Positions 22,301 through 31,770 of a stretch of DNA of 64,000 bases are shown here, in pieces. Made by a program: the position numbers and the translations under genes. Source of the stretch: Brachionus manjavacas. Its lineage: Eukaryota > Rotifera > Eurotatoria > Ploima > Brachionidae. The stretch's first letter is position 1. Each line of letters begins with the position of its first letter. The stretch is taken from the NCBI GenBank assembly GCA_019054805.1, contig JAHQIY010000012.1, positions 3,162,001 to 3,226,000 on the forward strand. Reading direction: 5' to 3'. The notes beneath the pieces were generated by a model, which had not been told where the DNA came from, searched no databases, and was given only the letters and a program-made list of their open reading frames with translations.

Positions 22301-25300
22301 CCTTTAGGTCGTAGACTTAGCAAGGCGTCCAGACTGGTAGTGCTCGATTTGGCAATTATTTGGCTTTCTTCTTTCTTATTTAAATTTTGAAAAACCTCAT
22401 CAAAATTAGAAGTGTTCGGTGTCGAAGGAGTCTCGGGGTCTGTTGATATAAAGTTGGTAGGTGAGGGGTTTGTGGTCAAATTTTGGTTGATAAATGGCGA
22501 GAAAACATTGGAATTCGAAGTAGATGACAAAGAAGAAGAGGAAAAATTTCTGGGCAGTGTCTGCGAGTCGCCTTTAAATAGCTCAATTTGATATTGTGAA
22601 TTTAAATGGTCTTGTAGACTTTCAGATGGAGTCTCTTCTTTTGTCTGTGAATTTTGTGCAACTTCTGGCTTTTTAGTCTTGGTGATTATGTCACTATCTG
22701 AAACAAAATCGTTCTGCTTCAAAACCATCTTGGAAATGCATGATGTCTCACCGCCAAACGTTTGCAGGCCAGTCTGGGTCCAATCAAGCTTTAAATGGTG
22801 GCTTATGTCGACACGCTTGTTTCGCTCATCTTTAAAATGGATTTGGACATGGACCGGAAATTCACCCCATCCCCGCCTTGCCAGCTGAAAAGGCGCAGTT
22901 CTTCATAAAATTTAAAAATTAGACTTTTAGCTTTTTAATAAAATTGACTTTATCAAATATTTGTTAGACTTTTCTCTCGCACTGGACTTTTGCTTAATTA
23001 ACCCAAAATCATTTTTTTTGTAAGAATTTTCTTTATTTTTGAATATTTTTAAAAACTATCTGAATAAAAAAGGTTTAATAGTTAAAATTACAGCTTGAAA
23101 AAAAAAAGAAAAAATAGGACTATGGAACTGTTTTTAAAGGAAATGATAAAATTTCAATTTTCTGCTGTAAATTTTGGATAATTTTGGATTATTGGGATGC
23201 AAAAGTATCAAAATTTCAACAAAAAAAATAACAAAATAAAATATTAGAAATTAAATTTTCTAATATTTTTCTTTCTTTCACATTTTTTTGATGGATCATT
23301 CTCTTTTTCGGTTAATACAGAAAAATTCAAATTTAAATTTCGAAAAAAAACGAATAAAAGGGCTCTAATTAAATAAAAAAATCTCATCTAGAGGTCCAAC
23401 TTCTTCACGAACAGAGTTGTTAACCATTGGAATGCCCTGCCAGCCGAAGTTACCGACTCTCAATCAATCAACCAGTTCAAGAATAAGTACGACGCCTTCA
23501 AGTCTAGCATATGATTTCACTAACGCGCACTAGTTCCTTCCACCTTTTTTTATTGTATACTTCTTCTATTTTAATTTTTCATTGTAATTCTATTTAAATT
23601 GTAATTTTATTTGATTTTTAATGGTATTTAAACTGTAATCTATTTATTATGTAATTCTATTTTTGTATTCTTGCATATTTTTCCTGTGTAAAATTCTTGT
23701 ACATAATACTCACTTAATTCCACACAATACTTTCTTAGATTAAATTAAACAATGACTCTTACTGAACTAAAAAAAAAAATAATGTATCTGTCTATTATTT
23801 TCCATCTTTTCTGCGCAATTTCGGCTACCATAGATGTCCTCCTAGTAAGTCATCTCTGCAAGCTTGCTTGCTGTAGCTTATTCTTATCATTATTATCTAG
23901 TAATTTTAAAAAGAAAAAATCAATTTTTAATAAAAACTTCACTGAATTAAAAAAAATCAAGCTATTTTTGAAAAACTAATGTAAATGATTAAAAATCAAT
24001 GTAATTAAATAATAAAAATAATCGTTTTAATCAAAACCTATCAAAAAAATTATCAAAATAAAGAATAAAAAAATTCAATTATCAACTTTTTTTACTAAAT
24101 AAAAGTAAATTTGAGTATATATAAATTATTAATATAGAAGTGAAACTTTTTATTCGACCATTGTTAGAATAAAAATAAATAAATAAATATCAATCTTTAG
24201 AAAATTCACAAAAAAAAAAAATTATAAAATAAAAATGACTGAAACTGAAACACAATAATGTAAAAACTATGAATTTTTGAGTTTATTCAGCGAGTTTAGA
24301 GACTTAGAAAAATTTGGCAAATTAATTTTTTTAAATATTTAGATTTTTTTTTTTTTTTTAGATGGTATTTTTGTTGTTTTTCTTTTTTATCAATAAATAG
24401 ATTATAATATTTAAAATTAGACTTTTTCGTTAATTTTGAGGAATTTTTATTAAATTAGCGGTGAGGCATCTTTAAATTATTTCCCTTGACAATAGTCTAA
24501 TAAAAAAAGGCTCTTAATTTTATCTTAAAAAATAAAAAGAAATGTACAATTATTTTCAAAATTATTCTAAATTTAATTTTTGCTTTAAATCCTAGATTAT
24601 ATGAAATTAAAGAGGAAATTATTAAAAAACCTGTCGAAACATTCTTAGGAGATAAATATTAGAAGTCTTGAGATTGTCCAAAAAATTATATTTTTTTGAT
24701 AAAAAGAATTAATAAAGACACTTTTCTTAATTCTATTAGCAAAAGAAAAAGAACTTTGAAAAAAAAGAAGAGTTTGAAACCAGAGAAGAATAGAATATTT
24801 AATTTTTTAAAAAGTTACGAAGGAAATACATGATAGATACATTTAATTTTTTTATATTAATATGAAATATACAAAAAAACCTTACCATTGTTTACTTATT
24901 TAGCTCACTTAATAAAAAAATTATTTTTCTTTTTGTCTCAAGGAAATTTAAAAGTAAAAGAAAGAACTAAAAGGAATAGAGTAAGAAAATCCCAAAAATA
25001 AATTTTATTTTTATTTTATCTTTTTTTGAGACCAAAGTGATTTTGATAAAGCTTTGTTTTTTGAATCTTACTTTACTTCGACCACATCAAATGGCTTGTA
25101 GCTTGGATGCAAATAAAATATCACCTTTTTGATATAATTATCCAGTTTGGGGCAATTTGGTGATCTTATGTAAATCATCCATTTGTGAGTGATTAAATCT
25201 TGGTTGTACTGAGAGGACTCGACATCATTTTGTGGCAGTTGTGAGTCAATTTTTTTATTGTTCAAATATTTGGACACATTTCCGACACAAATTTTTGAGT

Positions 25301-25787
25301 CGAATTGGAGGTGAGATGACCTGTTGGGATCATCATTAGCCTCATTTGACTCGTTTTTGGAGTGGTACAAAGACTTGCTGTGGGTAATTGCAGCATCCAG
25401 ATGCTCGCATCTTAAGCTGGCGACTGCCGGGTGATTCATGTAATCGTTTAGGGCTATTTGTCCATTTGAGCTATAAAAATTGCAGACTATGCACACTCGC
25501 AGCTTGTCCAGCATGTTCTGGGCCTCAAAGATTCTCTAATTTTTTAAATTAATTTCAACTTCAGCTCTAATTATTTACAAGAGCTTTACCTCATTTATTT
25601 TTTCCAGCTCGAGTCTCTTGTACTCTATTTCCTCATCGAAATGCTGCTCGAAAATTGTGCGGATTTTTTTTTCAACTAAATGTTTGTCTGGATTAGCATT
25701 GCGGCTGATTGTGTCTTGGTTGCCACATGCTCGATCTGAGTCTTGGCTATCATTGTCCTGTTCGGCTAGTTTTCTTTTATCACACAT
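16305..25787 (-). CDS. YEATS2: YEATS2, ATAC histone acetyltransferase complex subunit
   Basis: YEATS2 is the acyl-lysine reader and scaffold of the ATAC acetyltransferase complex. Four exons fit: 25787..25590, 25535..25072, 22900..22110, 17440..16305. Phases agree (0, 2, 1) and the sum is 862 codons plus stop; human YEATS2 is 1422. Residues 1-66 hold the N-terminal helix region; [18 protein letters not shown] follows. The YEATS domain lies at about 145-290 ([45 protein letters not shown] | [20 protein letters not shown], then [17 protein letters not shown]). A Ser/Asn-rich linker follows. The C-terminal module has YAKRRANEW and [17 protein letters not shown] (about 580-640) and ends in an NF-YC-like histone fold ([13 protein letters not shown]...YDFLTNKYM). 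Introns are 54, 2171 and 4669 bp. The frame of exon 3 stays open past the donor to a TAA at 22036, so intron retention would give a short isoform. Confidence 0.92.
17815..17950 (-). repeat. Jockey-like LINE 3' tip
   Basis: Reading minus strand, TCTGAAGGAGCTAACGCTCG then AAATAAAC/AATAAATAAAT matches the ends at 3930..3880, 19625..19680 and, more weakly, 39570..39510 and 63290..63330. Only the 3' end is present, so it is a strongly 5'-truncated insertion. The motif CTGAAGGAG...CTC can form a small hairpin before the AAAT tail. Confidence 0.65.
18030..19680 (+). mobile_element. Jockey-like LINE with internal palindromic insertion
   Basis: RT domains are readable on the plus strand: [19 protein letters not shown] (18090..18150), then after a 440-bp repeat block [20 protein letters not shown] (18640), [34 protein letters not shown] (18920; the catalytic FADD box is intact), [20 protein letters not shown], then [11 protein letters not shown] and [20 protein letters not shown] to 19378, and [20 protein letters not shown] to the 3' end near 19680. 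At least two frameshifts and the repeat insertion inactivate it. The 3' tip matches 3880..3930. Confidence 0.85.
18157..18640. repeat. Purine/pyrimidine repeat block with palindromic arms
   Basis: The 27-bp text ACAGTACATCCTAAAACTAA(CTTCATC) occurs at 18158 and 18381 and inverted at about 18570..18605. A 73-bp unit with CACTTCCGGTATCCACAGC is tandemly duplicated at about 18217..18345. Then (TTTCCTCTTCC)n runs to about 18520, flips to GGAAAGGAAGAGGAAAGG, and the arm 18345..18432 is mirrored at 18560..18640 (CTATTAAAAGACTCTACTAC / GTAGTAGAGTCTTTTAATAG). The right arm is native LINE sequence, so the left arm is an inverted duplicate of it. Confidence 0.8.
19710..19990 (+). mobile_element. MULE-family N-terminal fragment (copy 2)
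   Basis: ATG at 19710 starts [20 protein letters not shown], then [16 protein letters not shown] and a basic stretch, homologous to 9206 (minus) and 40581 (plus). After a frame change the reading [16 protein letters not shown] (about 19883..19930) fits the Cys-containing finger seen at 40581. Nothing after about 19990 matches a transposase core. Confidence 0.55.
20204..20450 (+). mobile_element. hAT transposase C-terminal (dimerisation) fragment
   Basis: A plus-strand frame reads [18 protein letters not shown] then [18 protein letters not shown], one [23 protein letters not shown]. This is the hAT C-terminal signature (TSxPSERxFSxAGxxxxxxRxRLxPxxxxxLxFL). It is a short remnant with an in-frame stop within the motif. 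Confidence 0.75.
20770..21120 (+). mobile_element. Unassigned transposase-like tail
   Basis: A plus-strand frame at 20846..21037 ([20 protein letters not shown] and [20 protein letters not shown]) ends in TAA; the next codons give [17 protein letters not shown], an AT-hook-like basic tail resembling the one at 4300. Flanking sequence belongs to no host gene. The family is not established. Confidence 0.3.
21585..21770 (-). repeat. tRNA-derived SINE
   Basis: On the minus strand, starting at about 21755, GCCCGTAGAACCGAATGGTT is followed by a hairpin GCTTG...CAAGC and by AGTTCAAAACCC. These correspond to an A box with a D-arm-like AACC/GGTT stem, an anticodon-arm-like hairpin and a B box (GGTTCRANNCC with decay). 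A non-tRNA body of about 100 bp follows (GATCAACTCGATGCAGTAAT... GAGCGCCTCCTCATTATCCG) to an A/T-rich end near 21585. It is much more GC-rich than its surroundings. The loop size is wrong for a working tRNA. Confidence 0.5.
23380..23910 (+). mobile_element. CR1/L2-like LINE 3' end
   Basis: The frame from 23391 reads [20 protein letters not shown] and [18 protein letters not shown] before TGA at about 23511, the typical C-terminus of CR1/L2-type LINEs. A 300-bp 3' UTR ends at 23823..23877 in a structure GGCTAC...GTAGC enclosing two hairpins, then TTATTCTTATCATTATTATC. The same arrangement is found at 44256..44370 and in reverse at 46470..46545 and 46640..47195. It lies in YEATS2 intron 2, opposite in strand to the gene. 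Confidence 0.8.
23911..25071. other. Rest of YEATS2 intron 2
   Basis: AT-rich DNA inside the 2171-bp intron 22901..25071. Some loosely coding-like Lys/Glu text exists near 24600..24800, but no family or frame holds for long. Confidence 0.5.
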
Positions 25788-26106
25788 TTGGTTTAAAACT
25801 TTCTGATAAATTTAAACATTTAGCCTTTTAGTCTGGTGGTGATTTAAATATTCAAAAAATTTATTTATTTTTTTGCCTTGTGGTACTTGAAAAGTTAAGT
25901 TTTTTTTTAGTTTTTTTCTCTAAATAGATGCACAAATGTATACTTTGTTTTAAAAACAGTTTACAAAATTTGTCTTTGCTAATAAGATAAAAATATTAAA
26001 TTTTTTAAAAATTTTCATTTAGAACTAGAGTAAAATTTATTCTGGAATTAAAAGATAAAAAAAATGAAAATATTATAATCTTTATTCTAAACCGAAAATT
26101 GAATAT

Positions 26107-27008
26107 TTAGTACAAAACACTTTTAACTTCAGCCACATATTTTTCATCATTTTTTCTTGGTCTTAATCCACCATTCAAATATTTGCTAATCAACTCATTA
26201 GATTTCATTGTAGTCAAGAAATTCTAAGAAAAAAAAATATAAAAAATTTAAAAAGTATTGAATTTTACTTGAACTTCTGCATATGGCTTTAATTCGTCTT
26301 GTCCCAAGAGTTCTTCGATAGTTAGAACTACTTCTAGTAGTCCGATATCAGCAAGACTAATTTTCGATCCAACCAAGTAACCATTTGAGCCATTTTTGCT
26401 CAGCATCTAAATAATTTTTAAAATATTTCCTTAAGCTTGGAAAAGCAGAGAAATATACGGAATTAAAAATTGGCAAGTATTTGGGCATGGCTGTTGCTTT
26501 GGCTTTGTCAAGCACCTCTTGAAATCCGACAAATCCGTATGACATAAAAGCACTGTTAAAGTCTCTACTGCCCTCGTACAGTATGTCAATTCTTATAATT
26601 TATTTTTAGGAATAAAAAAATTATAGAAATTTTTATTTTACCTCAATTTTTCTTCTTCGCTTGAGCCTAGCAGGTTTCCCCTGTTGGCAAAAAATCGAGC
26701 AATCGAGCTCGATTGTACCAAGTGGTGCCCTTCGAACTCAACCATTGGCAATTGACCAAATAAAAGCCTTCCCTCTTATAAAATATTAATTATATTTTTT
26801 GGTTTTAATAATTTTTCTATAATCGCTACCAGCTTTCATGGCCTCAAACTGCTTCTTTTCTCGGATAATCTCATGATTGAACTTTAAAGAACTTTAGAGG
26901 CTGTAAAATTTATTTTAAAAAAAATACTGGAATATTAGCAGCTGCCATGGTCAGCCTGGCTATTTCAGCTTTACCTCGGCCATCAAAATAGTACAAAGTA
27001 GCAGACAT
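26107..27008 (-). CDS. Sigma-class glutathione S-transferase
   Basis: A soluble GST of the sigma (prostaglandin D synthase-like) class, conjugating glutathione to electrophiles in the cytosol. Six exons (27008..26928, 26881..26830, 26774..26642, 26591..26459, 26406..26269, 26223..26107) give 217 residues with consistent phases; introns are 45-55 bp. N-domain: MSATLYYFDGRGKAEIARLT with the catalytic Tyr near residue 7, FNHEIIREKKQFEAMK, LLFGQLPMVEFEGHHLVQSS and SSIARFFA, the glutathione-site motif (E/Q)S-x-AI-x-R. C-domain: GYLVGSKISLADIGLLEVVL (sigma DYLVG..LSRADI). The C-terminus is NGGLRPRKNDEKYV. An apparent stop after GWIEN is only intron read-through; the 52-bp intron 26407..26458 restores the frame. 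Confidence 0.94.
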
Positions 27009-27109
27009 TTTTTTTCAAATTTATAAAAATTTTAAACAAGTTTTAAGATAAAGGTTAAATTTTTAAAAGTTTTTAAGCTTTTTAAATATGCTAATTTAAA
27101 TTCAAAAGC

Positions 27110-27245
27110 TATCTATGAGTCTGCAAAAATTTAAATTTGAAGACAATTTATAATCCTTTATCAAATTAAAAAAAAATTATATTCAGCTATTTAAATAAAG
27201 TTTGATAACGAATTTAAATTGTCATTTTGCAGACTCATAAATACC
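27110..27245. repeat. Foldback (hairpin) element, about 135 bp
   Basis: ATGAGTCTGCAAAAATTTAA...CAATTTATAATCCTTTATCAAA is mirrored at the right by TTTGATAACGAATTTAAATTG...TTTTGCAGACTCAT. The arms are about 40-50 bp and nearly identical apart from a gap. It lies about 100 bp upstream of the GST start. It is probably a MITE, or a structured promoter element. Confidence 0.65.
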
Positions 27246-28279
27246 TTGTTGGAAAATGGCTTGTTTTAAATAGTGAAATCGCTGTATCATCAGCTAAAAA
27301 AATAATGAAAAAACAAATAAAGGCATTTTATGACAAAATGAGTATTTTTTTTTCTAACTAAAAATTGTCATACTAGAAACTTAGTGATCTCATTAATTTA
27401 TAATTTATGAATATAACATTCTTCGATCACTCTTCACTAATCCATCTTTTTGCCTTGCCAGAGAGATTCGCATTTTGCCGAGGAATACGTAAGGAAAGAA
27501 CTATTGACCCTTTATAAATAGTTTATCATTTCTAACAAATTCTCAATGATCTATAGAGATGAAATTAGTGAATCATTTGATATAAAGATAATTATTTAAG
27601 GACCATAGGACTAGAATGCCCATTTTTTTTTACACCATTAAGGCCCGGCGGGGTTTAAAAAATCGCTTATTGATTTTTAAATTTTTTTAAATCTATTATG
27701 ACAAAAAAAATTTATTTTCATATTTTTTATTAGAATAATTTAAATAATTTTTAATTCATTTAACATATTAATTAATTGTATGAAAGAGTTAAAAAAATCA
27801 TTTGAAAAAATAACAAAAATTTGAGTCAAAATCTTTTTCTTTTTTCAAAACACTAATCAAAGAGCTGTTGTCTTTTGTTGATTGCTACATAGACCTCAGC
27901 AATATTTTTTACAGGCAATACAGGTAAAATTAGATTTATTTTGATTACATAACCTAATCTTTTTTATCTTCATTAGAACACAATTTTTTTGATGGAGTAG
28001 ATTTAGATAAACCGAATTTTTTTATATGATTATGATTATGAAACTCCTATAAAACAAAGAATGTACTCTTTTGAAAGGGAACGACTACGGTCAATGTTCT
28101 GGGCAAATGCATATGTGCATTCTTGTACCATTTTCAGCTTTGACAAGACAAAAATAAGTAAAAGCTTTTAAAGCTCTCTTATCTAAACGTGTACTTGCAA
28201 AACTTGCTGGCCAGCTTTTTCATTGAAATAGATCTTTTTTCTTATTCTTGTCTCATCACCGTCATTTAATTTTTTTCCT
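27246..28279. other. No gene seen
   Basis: Mixed AT-rich sequence. Less AT-rich islands at 27440..27500 and 28080..28240 look like old coding remnants but give no recognisable domain on either strand. Confidence 0.45.
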
Positions 28280-28284
28280 AATAA

Positions 28285-28712
28285 AACCTTTGAATTTTTG
28301 AAAAAGGAAAACAAAAAAAATTTAATTGAATTTTGTGACAAAAATTGACGTAAATTTCGGTAAATTTTTGTAAAAAAAAGGTAAAAAATGGTAAAAATTC
28401 AACAAAAAAGAAAAAAATGGATTTTTTATTATTTAATTCAATTTTTTTTTACAAATTATGAAAATTAATATTTAAACATTATTTACAAAATAAATTTTAT
28501 TTCATGAAAATTGGCTTTTTTCGAGAAATTTTGGAAATTTTTTTTTTCACTGAATTTTACAATAATTATCGGTATTTTACGATAATTATCGTTATTTTAC
28601 GAAAAACATCCTTTTTTAGATTACCACATTTTACGGTAAATATGGTAAAATATCGTGAATTTACCATAATTTACGTAAAATATGGTGAATTCAAGGTATC
28701 GTAGCAGCACTG
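28285..28712 (+). repeat. Rearranged copy of the Tc1-like foldback
   Basis: 28290..28490 matches the inner left half of the foldback at 49897..50754 (about 50100..50270); 28500..28712 matches its outer right arm (50565..50754), ending GTAGCAGCACTG followed by TA. The outer left end is missing. Repeated GGTAAAAATTTACC-like text makes it look like a simple repeat but the two-copy match is long and collinear. Confidence 0.7.
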
Positions 28713-29106
28713 TACAATAAAATTATTTAAACTAATTCATAGATTAATTTTAACATCTAAATATAAAATCTTTCTGAATTGGTATGATATCTTGATTTGA
28801 TCACCAACTTCAGGGTCGCAAAAAATTCGTGTATGTAGAGAATTTCAGTGATTTTTTTGTTTAATTTAAAAAAATTGATTTATGTGTTTGCTTTTTATTA
28901 AACTTAAATTAAAAACTTTTGCTTGATTAGAAATTTAATTTTTTTTGTTTTCTTCAGAATTTAATTAAAATAAAATAAGAAAATAAAATTCATAAAAATT
29001 TCTTTCTCCTTTGAGTTAAAAAAACTTCTCCTAATCTAAAACTTCATTTAAAATTTTTTAAATAATGATTAGGCTTTATTTTATTAAAAAAATGATAGAA
29101 AAAATA
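28713..29106. other. No gene seen
   Basis: AT-rich spacer between a foldback copy and the NDUFA12-family genes. Confidence 0.5.
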
Positions 29107-29583
29107 TTAGATCAATTGCTTTCGGATTACTCTAGCTGGTGAATAGGGATCAAAAATTAGGCATTCTCTGTTCAACTCCTTGAATGCAAGCCTGTGCAGT
29201 GAATCAAAATCTTGAATTTTGTTTTTAACATTTTGCAAGCGAAACTCTAGCTCAAATTTGGGAAAATGGTCACTTTTATAATTGAGCCAATCTAGTGAAA
29301 AATAATAAAAAAATATTTCAATACTTTTGTATTTATATTTTTTACCAGAATATTTTTGGTCAACAAAAACAGGCATTAAATTAAGTCCTTCAGTCTTATT
29401 AACCTTTCTGATTAAACCTTGAAATAAAAAAAATTAATTTAAGCTCCAAGATGGTTTGTTTAGCTTACCGCTATCGTAGAAAGTATTCAAAAAACGATCT
29501 GCACCGATCGGATACTTTTTAACTGAGAACACGTTCCTTAATCCAATTTTGACTAATAGTGAAATTTCGTTCAAAATTTTCAT
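29107..29583 (-). CDS. NDUFA12/NDUFAF2-family protein, copy A
   Basis: Three exons (29583..29469, 29417..29346, 29291..29107) encode 123 residues; introns are 51 and 54 bp and joins are both phase 1. Visible: SVKKYPIGADRFLNTFYDSG (family VGxDxFGNxYYE), then RKV, DWLNYKSDHFPKFELEFRLQ (family W..WL....D.PP) and IFDPYSPARVIRKQ, comparable with the YVPYSTTRKKIQ tail of NDUFA12. NDUFA12 is an accessory subunit of mitochondrial complex I; NDUFAF2 is its assembly-stage paralogue. The G-D/K-F-G-N motif is degenerate, so this copy may have diverged in role. A tandem paralogue lies immediately upstream on the same strand, 64 bp away. Confidence 0.6.
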
Positions 29584-29647
29584 TTTAATTTTTTTAAATA
29601 AATATCAACAAAAATCTTTTAATTCTAAAATTTTATTAAACTCAAAA

Positions 29648-30091
29648 TTAGCTAATTGCTAAAGCCATGAACTTAAATGAAATAATAAAAACGTTAATGA
29701 GTATAATTTTCGAGATTATCTTGAGAAAGAAAATAGAGAAAAATTTAATTTTTTTAATAAGTTTATATTTACACAAAGCATGCTCATTTTTTGCTCGGAA
29801 ACATATTCTGGAAAATGGTCTGTCTTGTAATTCAACCAATCTAGGCGATTGGAAAAATAATGAATTTGACAAAACAATTATTTCATCTTTACCTGAATGA
29901 GATTGTCTGACACTTAGATGCCTCGCTGGATTACAAGCCGAATTGACCACTTTTCTCATCATTCCATTGTCATAAAACTCATTTCCATATTTATCATAAC
30001 CTACCGGAAAATTGTATAAATTCAACCTGGCTCTGAGAAAGACTTTAATTTTTTTGGTCGAACTAATTCGAAATTGCTTCAATGGATACAT
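29648..30091 (-). CDS. NDUFA12/NDUFAF2-family protein, copy B
   Basis: Exons 30091..29893, 29840..29773 and 29719..29648 give 112 residues in frame; introns are 52 and 53 bp. It keeps the better family motif VGYDKYGNEFYDNGMMRKVV and DWLNYKTDHFPEYVSEQKMS, parallel to copy A. The predicted C-terminus (IISKIILINVFIISFKFMAL) is hydrophobic and unlike copy A or NDUFA12, so either the true last exon is elsewhere or this copy has lost its C-terminal region. Both copies share exon phases and intron positions, which supports a recent-to-middle-aged tandem duplication. Function in complex I assembly or structure is inferred from the family only. Confidence 0.55.
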   Translation of the reverse strand: MYPLKQFRISSTKKIKVFLRARLNLYNFPVGYDKYGNEFYDNGMMRKVVNSACNPARHLSVRQSHSGKDEIIVLSNSLFFQSPRLVELQDRPFSRICFRAKNEHALCKYKLIKKIKFFSIFFLKIISKIILINVFIISFKFMALAIS

Positions 30092-30562
30092 TTTTAGATC
30101 TAGCCAAAGCAAAAGATTTAAATTTATACCCTGGCTTGATACAACAAAACGAGTTGAATTCAGTAAATCTAAAAAATTCTAAATTTAGAATTTTGATCAT
30201 TCACTACAAGCCTGTTCATTGTTTTTTTGTAGTGGAGTTTTTTTTTTTCATTTTCAAATTTTGAATTATTTTCGTTTTGGAATTGATCTAGAAACACAAT
30301 AAAATTTTTAAAATACTAAAAAAATTTCAATCAAGCATTCTGAGCTGTTCTTTTTCAAAATAAAAATAAAATTTTTTTCCAAGTTTACTAATGGCTTTTT
30401 CTAATGGTACAATTGGCAATCGATTGAAGTTTGGATTTAAAGAAATTTTGGAATAACTGGAACAAATTTTTTCTTTGATTCAAAAATTGTTCTGCAAGAT
30501 TTCTGTCTTCAAAGCACTAAATGTATTCGAAAATCATTTGAATTTAATTGCAAAGTTTTGAC
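30092..30562. other. Upstream of NDUFA12-family copy B
   Basis: AT-rich. No convincing open frame on the minus strand; plus-strand text at 30082..30261 is an overlap shadow. Confidence 0.45.
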
Positions 30563-30570
30563 TAAATTTG

Positions 30571-31066
30571 TAGTGTTGGGATCCGTACAAGCGGACACTT
30601 GACCGGCCAAAATTTTCAGAAACCGTAACCGTGTCCGGACAACCTTTAAGCGGGCGGTCATTTGGCCGGTCAGCTAGACGGTCAAATTTTTGGACCACCA
30701 AAATAAACGGTCCTAAACCAGCCAACTTTTTAGCGGGCGGCCACTAAATTTTTGTAAAATTTTGAAAAAAAAATCTTTAAAAAATTTTTAAAATAATTAA
30801 AGAAAATTTTTTTTATCATTTTAATTAGTTTTTTTTTTTAATTTAAAAACATTATTTCGAAAAAATTTCAATTTAAGTGGCTAGCCGCCAAAAATTTAGC
30901 CGTATTTTTGACCGTCCGTATTTTTTAGGCCGGTTTTTTGGCCGCCCGTATATTTTAGACTGTTTATTTTGGCGGTCCAAAAATTTGACCGCCTAGCTGA
31001 CCGGCCAAATGACCGCAGAAACCGTCCGTGTATTAGACCAGTTTGTCTTGACCGTATCCAACACTA
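30571..31066. mobile_element. Palindromic hAT-type MITE, 496 bp
   Basis: It starts TAGTGTTGG and ends CCAACACTA, flanked by the exact 8-bp duplication TAAATTTG at 30563..30570 and 31067..31074. The arms are long near-perfect inverted repeats; for example TTTGGCCGGTCAGCTAGACG on the left recurs as its complement on the right with one change. The arms are strikingly GC-rich (CCGGCC, GCGGGCGG) against an AT-rich centre. There is no transposase inside. An 8-bp duplication plus TAGNG-like termini point to the hAT superfamily. Confidence 0.85.
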
Positions 31067-31074
31067 TAAATTTG

Positions 31075-31479
31075 GGTGGTACAAAGTTTGCATCGGATGG
31101 TACATTTTACAGAACAAATTTTCGACACATAGTAAAAAAGCTGTTTCATTTTTAAAATTTTTGTTTTTGTTCTTTGTTCCAAGATTCACAATGGCGAATT
31201 TTTGAAATTTCTGTGCTTGCAGTTAATCGAAAAATTGAAATAAAAGTAAATTTTAATTTACTTTTTTCATAAAATTTATAATTTAATTTCCAGATTATTT
31301 GATTTATGATTTTTTAATCAAAATTGAGTACTCTTTTATTTTAAATTAAAAAATAATTTTGGATTATTTTTTATTTGATTTGGTAATATTTTTACTTATT
31401 TTTAACAAATCGTTAATTCACAAAAATATTTAATTTTTCTCATCTAATAGACAATAACCTACATTAAAATAACATACAT
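31075..31479. other. No gene seen
   Basis: AT-rich sequence without features beyond homopolymer runs. Confidence 0.5.
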
Positions 31480-31770
31480 TGATCATTATTTGTCAGTCGT
31501 TTAGTCACTACTTTAAATTATTTTTGTCATCTTAACAAAATTAAATTTGTCACCCCCCAAAAAATCAAGTCGTGAAAAGGTCGTAAAAAATGTATCATTT
31601 TTATTTTATTAAATTTTATTTTAATTAATTTTTTTGTTAATCAGTTATTTCATTTTATCATTTAAATAAATATTTTTATCACTAAAATTAGTTTTTTATA
31701 GTCGGCTAAAATAGATTAAATTAGTCACCACTTTTAGTTATTTTTCTCACCTCCAAAAATTTTTTTAATT
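31480..31770 (-). repeat. GACAAA/ACTAAA interspersed repeat
   Basis: The text TGTCAGTCGTTTAGT...AAATTAGTCACCACTTTTAGTTATTTTT is the reverse complement of 42790..42940, including the CACCCCCCAAAAAAT / TTTTTGGGGGTG segment. A third, more diverged set lies at 43320..43460. It is probably a DNA transposon end with many GACAAA-type subterminal motifs. Confidence 0.55.

Noticed and set aside
26357-26545. Apparent frameshift/stop in the GST (frame ending GWIEN)
   Set aside because: A 52-bp intron (26407..26458) with GT..AG ends removes it and restores the family sequence GYLVGSKISLADI.
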